A stretch of 64,000 bases of DNA from assembly GCA_003194525.1 (NCBI GenBank), contig NBIV01000113.1, forward strand, positions 1 through 64,000, in the 5' to 3' direction. The notes under the pieces are model-generated. The model made no database searches, was not told the DNA's origin, and saw only the letters and a program-made list of their open reading frames with translations. This stretch comes from Gracilariopsis chorda. Taxonomy: Eukaryota; Rhodophyta; Florideophyceae; Gracilariales; Gracilariaceae. Both the position numbers and the translations under genes were made by a program. Positions 23,588 to 34,335 of the stretch are shown one piece after another (position 1 is the first letter of the stretch; every line of letters begins with the position of its first letter).

Positions 23588-25762
23588 ATGTCGAGAAATC
23601 CCTACGATGCAGAGCCAGTGGTTACGCGTAGTCGCTCCCGCGACAACGCGGACACATCCGAAGTTCGGTTCGTACCCCGTATCCCTATACGGACAAGTTC
23701 CAGCCGTACTGGCGCCGCTTCATCGCGGAATGATACCCCCGACCGGGAACCCCGGAACCTCCTTTTGCCCTCGTTATCACCCCCGCAGGGGAATGCAGCA
23801 TCAACTCCGGCTGTTGCCGCAGTGCCCCAGGCACCCCGGCCTGCTCCCGCTGTCGCGGCTTCAAGCCCCCGTGGAACGGGCAATAAGAACCCCCAGGGGA
23901 CTTCCCTGGAATCCCAGGTCCGCGCTCTGTGGACCGCCCATGACACCCTTGTAGGGGAACTAAAATCCCTCCAAGAGGTGGTTTTGGCAACCCCCGTAAA
24001 GGAGGTCGCCGAGGAACTCCGTATTTTACGGTCTGACATCAACTCCGTGTTGGAAAGTTTGGGACAACCCGCCACCTTCATCGAAGGAGTTGAAGCCCGA
24101 TTTGATCGGATTGGTGCCCGCCTGGAGACGCTGGAGCAGTTCGTCCTCATGGACAAACCATCCCCGGATGATCCGGTAAACGAGGCATCGCATAACGACC
24201 AGCTTGCTGGGAGGAAGAAACGCCGTCATCGACGAAAACACCATCGAAAATATTCGGACTCTGATTCTTCGACATCGTCGGACTCATCCCGAAACCATTC
24301 GGTTAGCTCGAGCTCCTCGGACTCCGACTCAGAGGACGAGAAGCGAGGCTACTCCTCCCGCTCGAAGCGGTCATCGGCCACTGAAGGTGTGGTCCGAACC
24401 CGCCAGAAGGGGAGAGGACACGCCGGTCTTCGGGAATTGAAACTAACAAACCCGGATTTCCGGAAGCTTTTATCATACCGGTACTACCGGCTCGAAGACT
24501 CGTCACTTGGACGTACGCCCCGTGGTACGGGAAAGGTGCGAGAATGCATTAAGCGAATGCAGCTCTCGCTCCGCAACCAGTATTTTACTGGAGAGGACCC
24601 AGTCCTAGTACTGGATTTCCTATCCGGCTTTGTAGCGGAGGCCGATATCCTCGGTATGAATGAGGGACAAGCCTATTTGGCTTTACCGTATTTCTTACGG
24701 GGAGTGGCGGAGGACCAATACACCTCTGTCAGAGGATCTTCTCGCGCCTCCGAGGGAGGAGTTACTTGCTGGCCGGAGGCTGTGCAGTATCTTCTGCGCT
24801 CCTACGCCACCAACACCGCTATTCAGCAGGCTATCCTCGCTTTGCGAGATACACGCCAGCGTGCTGGAGAGACCGAGACCGACTACTCGGTGCGCCTTAA
24901 CAAGGCTTTCCACAGATGTGGTAACGTATACCCCGCTGGGGAGCGCACTACCATGTTCATCGATGGTCTTGACCCGGCAATCCGGAGTTTAGTTACCCGT
25001 TATCGGGAGGATAAGCGGAGGATCACCTATCTCGAGCTGGTCCAACACGCCCGAGCGGAAGGGGATGCACTTCGTGCAAGAACTCCGAACAATCGGTCTA
25101 AATCCACCAAGGCGTTGTTGCTGGAAAGCGAAGCTTCCTCACTCCCACTCACCGCGGATGGGAACCCTGGACAGGGATTTGATACCGTGCATTTGGTGCA
25201 GGAGGATGGTGTGCCGATACCCACCAGTGATTTACCGTCAACGACGGAGATGACCCGTGATACGGGAACGGAAGACCCCGTTTTGTACGGTGGTAACAGT
25301 CGGGTTCAACCCCAATGACTCCCGTTTTCAAACGGTCAATCCCGTTATCAACGTCCTGGATGGACTGACACCCGCCCTGCGGTTTGCTTCTCCGATACTC
25401 GGAATAATAATCCGCGTGTCGCGGTATTGGCTCTCATTTGCCACCTGTGCTATGCCCATGGCCATACCTCACCTCAGTGTATTTGTTCACTGAAGGATAT
25501 GGCCAAGGTGGTGGCAAATTATGAGGCCCTCACTCCAGAGGAGAAACGTGCCGTCCCGACGGCTTCCTACCTCCGTGCTAAAACGGACTTTTCCCATGCC
25601 CTACCACAGACCCCGCGTGCGCGGCAAGCTTCATACACCCCGATTCGGGAGATCACGCAACCATCCATTGCAACCCCCGCTTATCCGGATAGAAACCCCC
25701 GTCAATGGGATGAAGCACTCGTTGTCGAGAAAACCAACCCACCGCCGAAAGCGGAAAACTAA
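23588..25762 (+). pseudogene. gag: Gypsy-B gag, with one in-frame stop before the zinc knuckle
   Basis: The ATG at 23588 opens a frame of 576 residues: a Pro/Ala-rich N-terminus, a basic then Ser/Asp-rich region (about residues 210-265) and a capsid-like core (about 290-500). The core includes LLSYRYYRLEDSSLGRTPRG, PYFLRGVAEDQYTSVRG, RLNKAFHRCGNV and FIDGLDPAIRSLV. A TGA at 25316-25318 interrupts. The same frame then continues to 25760 and contains a perfect C-x2-C-x4-H-x4-C zinc knuckle, CHLCYAHGHTSPQC. Gypsy-A has Arg at the matching position, so the TGA probably arose from CGA by C-to-T change. Programmed readthrough is less likely but possible. Gag binds and packages the element RNA. Confidence 0.93.
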
Positions 25763-28700
25763 CTGAGGGAGTCTCCCCTTTGGGAGAGGCGTCCTCAAGA
25801 ACGAGGCTGTTGGCGCCCGAGGCGTCCTCGCCTCGCTCCCCGGTGAAAATCCTCTCGAGGAAAGACACCGCTGACGCGGACTCTGCGCACCTTGGTGTGT
25901 TGCGTCGCCCGTGGATACGGAGTAAAAATCCCCGGATTCCCGGTAGAGTCTTGGTCTTGGCCAAACGCAATTATAAGGTCTATGCCAACCTTGGCCTTGA
26001 TCCCCAGTTTATGGTGAGGTTTCTCACCGTCCTGGATACAGGTGCAGGCCCCAACTTCTTTGTGGAATCATTGTGACCCCCGCTTGTGCGGTCGCGTATC
26101 CGCTCTGACGCGGTCCCCGACATTTCAGATGCGAACAACAATCCGTTACAAACGGTGGGCACAGTGGACCTCGTCGTGAGACTTGGTACCTCTGTGGTGA
26201 AGTTGGACTTCATCGTTTGCCGTTCATTGGCAGCACCAGTGATACTGGGATGTGATTACTGCGACAGATTTGTCGACGCAATCAGGCCCCGCCTCAGGCG
26301 TGTAGAACTTGACGACGGATCGTCGGTTCCGATTGTTCGCCGCCCGCTAAAGCGGTCCTCTCGGAAACAAGTTCCGCTCCCTGCTGCGCAGGAACCACCG
26401 CCCGCGTCCCGCGAGTCCACCAAGCTCCGCGTCGCTGCTTCGGTTTCTATACCGGCCGAGTCCCAAGTCTGGGGGCAGGTAAATTCCCGTCAACACGGTC
26501 TTCGGGTTATATAACCCCTCGCCTCGTTGTACGAGAAATCCCAGCTGGCGCTGGCTAATGGAATTGTCTCCATTTCCCCGGATGTTCCTTTCCGGATATT
26601 GGTTGCCAACCTTGGCAAACACCCCCAGTATCTGGTAAAACACCAAGTAATTGGGAGTGTAACCCCCCATCCTATGGGAATGCTGCCGACGAAGATGACA
26701 GCCGCCGATGTACTCAGAGTTACCACCTCTTCTGAGGAGTTCGCCCCGCCGTCCGAAGACGTCAAGTCTAAGGAGGGGGAGGAAACCGCTACTTCAGCGT
26801 CGAACATACCGAGTAACTCGGAATTGCGAACCACACCTGTTCCACAGGACAATGCTCCATCGAGCAACGACCGGATTGATCCGGAAAAAGCACTTTAAGC
26901 GCTGGACTTCAGCCACGTGCCAGAGTCGCACCGCGACAAACTCCGTACTATGTTACGGGAATTCACCACAATGTGCGATGGCTCGCTTGGCGAGATTAAT
27001 GCAACGGAACACCGGATCGATTTAATCCCCGGTGCGCGACCGGTTGCACAACCCCCTTACAGGGCAGGTCCGAAAGCTCGGGAAGAGGAGCAGTCCCAAG
27101 TGGACAAGATGCTCCGCGCAGGTGTGATTGAGCCCGCTCAATCACCCTGGGCATCCCCAGTTGTACTGGCTTTAAAGGCCGACGGAACCTGGAGGTTCTG
27201 TGTCGACTACCGCCGGCTCAATGCCGTGACTGTTAGGGACACGTACCCCATCCCTCGTATGGACGAGTGCATTGACTCCCTTGGAGACGCCACCGTGTTC
27301 ACGGCCCTTGATGCCAATTGGGGATATTGGCAAGTACCTGTCAGACAGGAGGATCGCGACAAAACCGCATTCACCTGCCATGCAGGAACGTACCGCTTCA
27401 AGCGGATGCCATTTGGGTTAACCAACGCTCCCGCCACCTTTCAGCGTGCAGTAGATATTCTACTCAACCGCTTTAAGTGGCGGAGTTGTCTGGTCTACCT
27501 TGATGATATCATCATCTTCTCCAACTCGTTGGACGACCATCTCACTCACGTTCGAGACTTGCTGACCGTACTCCGCGATGCGGGAATTACCCTCAAGTTG
27601 AGAAAATGCGAGTTTTTCACAGATACTGTGAAGTATCTGGGTCACATTATCCGTCCTGGACGGTTAGCGATCGAGAAAGCTCGAGTCAAATCACTCGTTG
27701 AGGCGAAAGAACCCCGTACTCAAACGGAACTGCGCTCCTTTCTGGGGCTGGTCAACGTCTATCGACGGTTTATCCCGAACTTTTCGGATACTGCGGCGCC
27801 CCTGAACGCCCTGTTGCGAAAGGGGAACCCCCCAAAACTGGGAACATTTACGCCCGAGCAATCGGAAGCTTTTAACTCCTTAAAGGAGGCTGTCACATCA
27901 GCACCAATCCTACATATCCCAAAACTTGGGTTGCCATACTCCGTAGATACGGACTCGAGCGACTACCAAGTCGGGTGTGCTCTTTTTCAAACCACCCCCG
28001 AGGGGGAAGGACATCCAATTGGTTATTGGTCGCGCTCGCTCAATGTTCATGAGCGGAACTACTCCGTATCGGAGAAAGAGTGCCTCGCCGTCGTATGGGC
28101 GATGACCACTCTGCGCCCCTACCTTATCGGAATTCACTTCACCGTGTACACGGATCATTCCTCATTGAGGTGGTTGATGAATATTTCCGAGCCGTCGGGA
28201 CGCCTCATGCGCTGGAGACTCCGCCTCGCGGAATATGACTTTCAAGTCATTTATAAAAAGGGTGCGCAGAACACCCAGGCCGACGCTTTGTCGCGGTTAC
28301 CCACAAGTGGGGAAGCACTCCCAACGGAGGATGATGAAGTCCCATGTTTCATGGCCATAGACCCGGATGATCCGGAATATGCCGTCGAGGCTAGGCCAGA
28401 AACCTGGGACGAGGATGCTGATTTTGACGAACTACTCGCATCGCGAGATAAATCTGAGAACCCGTTACCGGGAAACTTTGTATCGGTATCACCGGAAGAA
28501 ATGATCCGAGAACAATTTGGCGACCCATTCTGTACGAGAATTCGTGCCCGTATCAACGGTGGTGAAGATCTCCCTTTCGGGGTAAACGACAAAGGCTACC
28601 TCGTAAGAAAGGTCGAAGCCCGCCCACAGATTGTGGTACCACATTCCCTGCAATCGCGGGTGTTACATCTATCACACTACGCCCCCATTGAAGGTCACCC

Positions 28701-31487
28701 AGGTGGGAGGAAACTCTACCTAACCCTGCGAAGGGATTTCTATTGGCCCGCAATGGCGGTGGATTGCTACGCAACTGTGCGGTTTTGTAGCGAATACGCG
28801 AAGAATCGCGTCAAGCTCCGCAAAAATGCGAAGAAGATGAAACTATTCCCCGCAAGGGCGCCACTCGAGTTTATCGCAATTGATCTTCTCGGACCACTAC
28901 TCACCACAAAACGTGGAAACAAGTTTCTACTTGTCATCACCGACCGCTTTTCTAAGCTGGTACGGACTGTCCCTCTTCGGAGGATAACCGCTCTCACGGT
29001 GGCCCAGGCTCTGGTGACGCACTGGAGTTTTGTCTACGGTCCCCCTGTGGAGGTGCTCTCCGACAACGGGAAGCAGTTCGTGAGCAAGTTCTTCCAGGAT
29101 GTTTGTCGCATCCTGGATGTCAAGAACTTGTTCACGACTACCTACCACCCCCAATGTAATGGGCAAGTTGAATGGTTTAACCGGACGTTACTCGCAGCGT
29201 TACGTTCCTACGTCGCAGACCACCCAAAGAACTGGGACATGTACGCTGATGCGTTAACCTACGCGTACAACACGCAGGTACACCGGACTACCGGAGTTTT
29301 GCCATTCGAGTTGGTTCTATCTAGAACACCCCCGCCTGTGGCGCTGGAACCCCAAGCTACCTTGGACAATTTCCCATCTGTGGGTATCTACCGGCAGCAA
29401 TGGAAGCCATGGCTTTCCAAGCTGGTCCCCGCTGCGCGGAAATCTATGGCACGGGCCCAAGCCGCTTACAAGCGGGATTTTGACGCTCGCTTGCGAGGAA
29501 AGACCACCCCGATTCGGGCAAATAACTACGTCTTCATCAGGAAGGAGTACTACAACCCGGAACGGGAGAAGCGTCACAAACTCTCGCCTGTGGCGGACCG
29601 ACCTTTCAAGGTCATCTCTGTTAACACCGACACTGTCGTGGTAGAGATGGGTGACACGCACGAACGGATTTCCCGTGATCGTGTTGTCCTTGCCCCTCCT
29701 CCCTCGTCAGAGGTAGTCCTAGATCCAGGCAACCCCGTTTCTACGGACTCTGCAACACCGGAACAATCCGGGAGTACTAGACCTACGGTACTAACACACC
29801 CCAGCCCGGGACTCTCAGACCTACCGACTCTGTCGGACTCACCGCCTCAGCCGGGTAATTCGGGCCCCTCAGCGCCCGCCCCTACCACGTCTGCCCCACT
29901 GGCGCGCATCTATACCCGCCAGGCGGGGAATGTTATCCCTTATCCCGCCGCTCCGTCTAAGGAGGGGGAGGAGAACACTCGTTTTCGAGGAACGATATCG
30001 CCGTCGCAAGGGGAAACACACCGTAACATACGGAACACTGACCGTGGAGCACGGAGTATGTCACGCGACACTAATCCCCCGTTCCCGGGCAGTGCAGTGC
30101 AACAGGAACCAGACGCGCAGGCCCCGCAAAAGCGGCAAATACACCGTTTGTCACGGGAAAACGAGAAGCCTCACTCCAATACCGCAGCAGCGGAAAGGCA
30201 ATCGCCCGATCCATCCCCGGAGGCATCGCCATAAACGCGGAAAACATACCGTGCTACACGGGAAGTTGAAGCGCAACTACCGCCCACCCCTGTCAGGGAA
30301 GGATCCCCGATAAGGGAGTATGGTGACGATTGCCCCCAATCCCCTGAGCAGGGCGATGCCTCGAAGCTGCCATTGGCGGAAGTCCCCGCGGAAGCGGTTC
30401 AATCAGGTCGATCAGACCCGCGCCTTGCGGAGAAGGGGCGCCCAGATACGCCGGCCTCACAGGGAAATACCCACACCCTTCTTGGAGAAAAAGGCAGCCA
30501 AGCCGCAGTCGAAGCTTTAAGCCCTGGCTCGCAAGCACCAGAAACGCCTCCCGTCGTTGACGGAATCGAAGCCCCAGCTACGGGGAATAATTTGCGCCAA
30601 CCCCCGCAACGCTGCGGCGAAGAACCGAGGAACTCGGGAATAACGCGCGCCATCGCACGCTGGAAACCGTTCGTACCGGACGCTTCTCCTCCTCATGGAG
30701 ATGGTGCACTGCGCTTAGCGGCAATCCCCCTGAAAAGGGTGTCATTGGCACCTGCCCGGCACCCCCCAAAGGGGAATTTTGACCAAAATACCGGTGTACC
30801 GGAGTTAGCCCCAGGCAACCCGTCAGTAGCCGGGGACACCACGGCATCGCCGGAACGTATGGTGCAGAGCGCTCGTGCGCCTGGCAGGGAGGCGGTTTGC
30901 CACCCAATCACCGTGTCGCACGGGACCCCCAGGGGATTGTGGAAATGCCGATTCCGCATTAGCGGTCATCTTCCCGCCAACTCGCGGTTCGTGAGCTCAA
31001 CCGCGAAGGCGGAGCCCAAGTCCTCCGCCGACTGGCGGTTCGCCCGCAATACCGCGAAAGCGGAAATGAACCTGCCCCAATGGGGAATGACTTGCCGGTG
31101 AAAACCGTGGCACCACACACCCTCTTGAGGGATATCTTCGCGCATGAGCAGCGGCCGCTATCACATCGCACGGCAACGCCGGAGTTATCGCCGAACACCC
31201 TGCTAAGGGACATTATACCGAACAGCGCGCAGCCCCCGCAAGGAAGTACAACCACCACCCGGCACGGCCGGCAGGTCTACGAACGAGAGTTCGTAGTAGA
31301 CCGACTTGTCGGACACACCTGGGACCAGGATGGTATTCTACAATACCGCGTCCGCTGGTACGGGTACGACCCCAGTGGGGATACGTGGGAGCCAATTGAA
31401 CACCTCCCACGGTCGCAGGTCCTGCGATACCACCGTCAAACGGGAACAGCAGCCCCAGCCACGCTGGTTAATGCCCAAGTTGGGTAA
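25714..31487 (+). pseudogene. pol: Gypsy-B pol: protease, RT, RNase H, integrase, chromodomain
   Basis: The protease frame is -1 relative to gag and overlaps its end (open from 25714), suggesting -1 frameshifting. Protease has FLTVLDTGAGPNF and PVILGCDYCDRF. A 1105-codon block to 30234 holds RT with intact YLDD (Asp196/197 counted from 26917), RNase H and integrase with D656, D716 and E752 in exact D-D(35)-E spacing. The integrase zinc half has lost one Cys (CSEY at 28786-28797; Gypsy-A has CSDC). A long Pro-rich linker leads to a chromodomain at about 31281-31439 (EFVVDRLVGHT, YRVRWYGYDPSG, TWEPIEHL), which probably steers integration to marked chromatin. Stops at 26074, 26512, 26896 and 30232, plus a frame change near 31050-31100, disable it. 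Confidence 0.94.
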
Positions 31488-31678
31488 CGTTGCCGCGCGA
31501 GCGGAGAGCGAAAGGAAAGGATAACAAGGCAGGGTCCGTCGAAGACGGGGAACTCAACCGACAAGCACCGTTCTAAACGGGAAAGTTTATTCAAGGGAGC
31601 AGCTAGCTCCCCACAATACTACACTACACTAACTGGCATAGCCAGGGAAAGAAGAACCAGGAAACTGGACTAGAGGTT

Positions 31679-33343
31679 TCACTCACCCCCATCGTCCGGG
31701 GCGTAACCCCCAGCAAGGCGGTAGGCCAACGCGTCCGCCATGGTGGTGACAACCCCCGATACCTCGGCAGCGCTAAGACCGGCACCCCGGAGGAAACGTG
31801 CGATGATTTCGTTTTCATTCGCCGTCACCCCGCTGGGGATAGAAGGTCCGGCACTTGCCGCCGAAGGGTCAGCAGCCGGCTCGGCCGGAGATACCCCCTC
31901 TGGGAAAGCTTCCGCGCTAGCGCCGGTTTCCTCTACGTCCATCTCCCCGGGTTCTTCCGGTTCGTTATCGACCATTGGGTCATCCCCGCCGTATGCACGG
32001 TAGTAGTCGTCAGAATCGACGTACCCCACCGGGTGGTCTTCCGGCACATGCCGGGGCGTATCGCGAAGCTCGCGCGCCTCCTCGAAGGAAATTTCCCGGA
32101 ACTCCCAGGGGTCGTAGTAGATAAAATCCCCCGCAAGGGCGGTGTTTCTACCGAGTCCCGGACCACCGGTGTTTCCGCTGCCGCCATCCAGACGACCGCT
32201 TTGCTCCAGCGGGACCTCACTCCAGCTAACGCTGTCGATGTATCCAAGTAATTGGAGGACCTCTTCATTGTTGGCCTGGCCCCCAAGGGGGATGCGAAGA
32301 TCCAGGTTTCGGATCGCTGCCCGCACACGTGGTTGAAGGAACCAGAGACGATACTGGTCGTACGCCTCGTTGAGGATATAAGCCCACTCCGTAACCACTA
32401 CAGACCACAACCCCGACCGGGGATCCTGCATGAGCAGCGAACCGAGGTACGTAAGTACCGGCGGGAGTTCTATGTAGCACCCCCGGCAGGATTCATGGAA
32501 GCGCCACCACTCGGGGAGTGCTACATACCGACCTAGTCGGTGAGGCGGCGCAATCCGCTCTATCTCCACGTTCTGATACGGGATAAAATACCCGAATCGG
32601 GATCGCCAACGCCGCTCATAGCGGATGAAGTTTTGGAGAAAGTTGGACCGGTATTGCCGGGGAAGGTACCTGAACTCCGCCCGAATAATCGGTCGCTCCC
32701 AGCAAAGGGCTTCTTGCCGCGCTGCGGGTAAATTCCTCCACGCGAGGGTGTCGAGGCGGAACAGGTTCTCGCCGTACCCAATCTCCCCGCGAGTGCGGAG
32801 GTGGCTCACGTCGAAGCCAAACTCCGGTGGGACCGGTACATCGAATGGAGCCCGGCTCTGCCGTTGATACGCCATGCGCGTCAACGCGGTCTGTGCCGCA
32901 GCGACGGTCTCGCCCGAATTTCTTCGGAGGTGGTGACGCGGAATCGCAATCCGGTGACGCCAATCCCACGAGGTGGTGACTGCTCTGGGCAGATCCCCCG
33001 GACGGGTGTCTGAGCCATCCGCATAAGCGGTGACCAATCCCTCATTGAGGACAGCGACCGGGTGGAACCACGGGGCAAGGCGCAGGCACGACGCGTGATT
33101 CCGACTCATCGGGTTGAGCCCCACCAGGGTGTTGTAGGTAAGCCAGTTGGACACCGGAGTGGTTCCGGAGGACACCACCGAAGGTGGTAGTGCGAAGGGA
33201 TGGTCGGCTGCAGCAGCCATATTCCCCGATTGTACCGGATTTCGATCGCCCTGAGGCAGGGGAACTGACCAGAAACCGGTGGTGTATCGCCCGAGAAGTC
33301 TCGGAGGTTGGCTGTGGTTGTTCATATTGTTGTGGTTGTTCAT
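31679..33343 (-). CDS. Antisense accessory protein (aORF) of Gypsy-B, intact, unknown function
   Basis: An uninterrupted 554-codon frame on the strand opposite gag-pol, with ATG at 33343 about 165 bp from the 3' LTR. It lies wholly between the chromodomain stop and the 3' LTR, so it is not a shadow of another gene. The N-terminus is Asn/His-rich. The middle (residues about 85-300) is rich in Trp, Tyr and Arg with blocks APWF, SWDWR, RPIIRAEFRYL, PYQNVEIER and ELPPVLTY. Residues 404-415 are AGDFIYYDPWEF. An acidic region around PMVDNEPEEPGEMDVEE precedes an Ala/Pro-rich linker and a possible C-terminal helix. Gypsy-A carries a diverged homologue at the same place. I see no signal peptide, membrane segment or known fold. 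Transcription could start within the 3' LTR on its antisense strand (inference). Confidence 0.85.
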   Translation of the reverse strand: MNNHNNMNNHSQPPRLLGRYTTGFWSVPLPQGDRNPVQSGNMAAAADHPFALPPSVVSSGTTPVSNWLTYNTLVGLNPMSRNHASCLRLAPWFHPVAVLNEGLVTAYADGSDTRPGDLPRAVTTSWDWRHRIAIPRHHLRRNSGETVAAAQTALTRMAYQRQSRAPFDVPVPPEFGFDVSHLRTRGEIGYGENLFRLDTLAWRNLPAARQEALCWERPIIRAEFRYLPRQYRSNFLQNFIRYERRWRSRFGYFIPYQNVEIERIAPPHRLGRYVALPEWWRFHESCRGCYIELPPVLTYLGSLLMQDPRSGLWSVVVTEWAYILNEAYDQYRLWFLQPRVRAAIRNLDLRIPLGGQANNEEVLQLLGYIDSVSWSEVPLEQSGRLDGGSGNTGGPGLGRNTALAGDFIYYDPWEFREISFEEARELRDTPRHVPEDHPVGYVDSDDYYRAYGGDDPMVDNEPEEPGEMDVEETGASAEAFPEGVSPAEPAADPSAASAGPSIPSGVTANENEIIARFLRGAGLSAAEVSGVVTTMADALAYRLAGGYAPDDGGE

Positions 33344-33495
33344 TTTTCCCTTTTGGAGGGTGGCTGTTGTTCTTGTTTATGCGCTCGATGAATCTGGTGC
33401 AGAGGGATTTACCGGAGAACCGGAGACAGAGCACGCGCTTTTATCACCCATTTTCGTCTGGGAATCCTCCGCTTCCGCGGTCGTTTTCCCGTCTT

Positions 33496-33508
33496 AAGAG
33501 GGGGGAAA
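33496..33508 (+). other. Polypurine tract of Gypsy-B
   Basis: AAGAGGGGGGAAA directly abuts the 3' LTR, the expected plus-strand primer of an LTR retrotransposon. Confidence 0.92.
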
Positions 33509-34335
33509 TGAAGTGCAACGCCCTCAGGGAGGGATTCTAGGTACTTGAACGTTTTCCCGATATTATCGGTTGTGTAGTGCGTGTATGAACTACGCCCCAC
33601 AATGGTGGGTATGGACACGTGGGACACGGTTTTGGGTCAGTTGGCGGTTGGACACAGTAGTGGATGTTGCCACGAAATGTGGAGTATTTTAGTTAATATT
33701 ATTTATTATTTTCACACCCATTTCTGGGAAGCTAGTACTTAGTGCGACGGCGCACTGCCGTCGCACCAGTAAACCTTCCCCAACAAGGGACCCCAACCTG
33801 GGGAATTGGCTCTAGTTGTTGCCGCTTGCGCGCGTACTCTACTCCTCCTTGGAGGGAAACGCCATGAACCACAGGACATCTAACCCCCTTGCACATCTAA
33901 AGGGACCCATCACTGGGAGTATAATTGTTCCAATTGCATTGGTGTTTCGCCCTGTATAGGGAGTCCTGTTCACCGGCATTGCCGTATCTGCCCGTCGCTC
34001 TCGCGACCCACTTCGTCCTCTCTTCCTCCTCTTCGCCCTTGCTTTTTCCCCTTTTTAGGGTAGTACCTCCCGCTATCCGCGGCCCTCGTGTGCGCATCCG
34101 CTCACACACCCCCACTTACGTGGAAAAATACCTCTACTGAGGATCAAACCCCGCTCACGCGGATACCGATTCTTCGCCTTCACCTCCCTGCGCGAGTCGC
34201 GACAGGTGTCCCTGGTCTTACAAACCGGCTTCGCCGTGACACCTCTGGGAGGGCTCTACCCAACTGGGTTCACCTCGTGAGAGGAAGATCCCGAACGTCT
34301 TTCGGTGTTTTTCCCCTTTGGGGCATTGCACCACA
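33509..34335 (+). repeat. 3' LTR of Gypsy-B
   Basis: 827 bp, the same length as the 5' LTR, with about eight substitutions (about 99% identity by eye), indicating a fairly recent insertion. It ends GCACCACA followed by the CCTTG duplication. Confidence 0.96.

Larger units (their letters stand above)
22656..34335 (+). mobile_element. Gypsy-B: near-complete chromodomain Ty3/gypsy element with antisense gene
   Basis: The element is 11,680 bp. Its 827-bp TG...CA LTRs (22656-23482 and 33509-34335) differ at only about eight positions by eye. The target duplication CCTTG is perfect (22651-22655 and 34336-34340). A primer-binding site (23486-23507) and polypurine tract (33496-33508) are present. 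Internal order is gag, protease, RT, RNase H, integrase and chromodomain on the plus strand, then a 554-codon gene on the minus strand. The insertion is recent relative to Gypsy-A, but gag and pol already carry a few nonsense changes, so this copy is probably not autonomous. It sits inside the copia integrase. Confidence 0.97.

Noticed and set aside
30293-33343. Frames of 60-130 codons opposite or out of phase with pol and the antisense gene
   Set aside because: Shadows caused by GC-rich third positions; no conservation with Gypsy-A.
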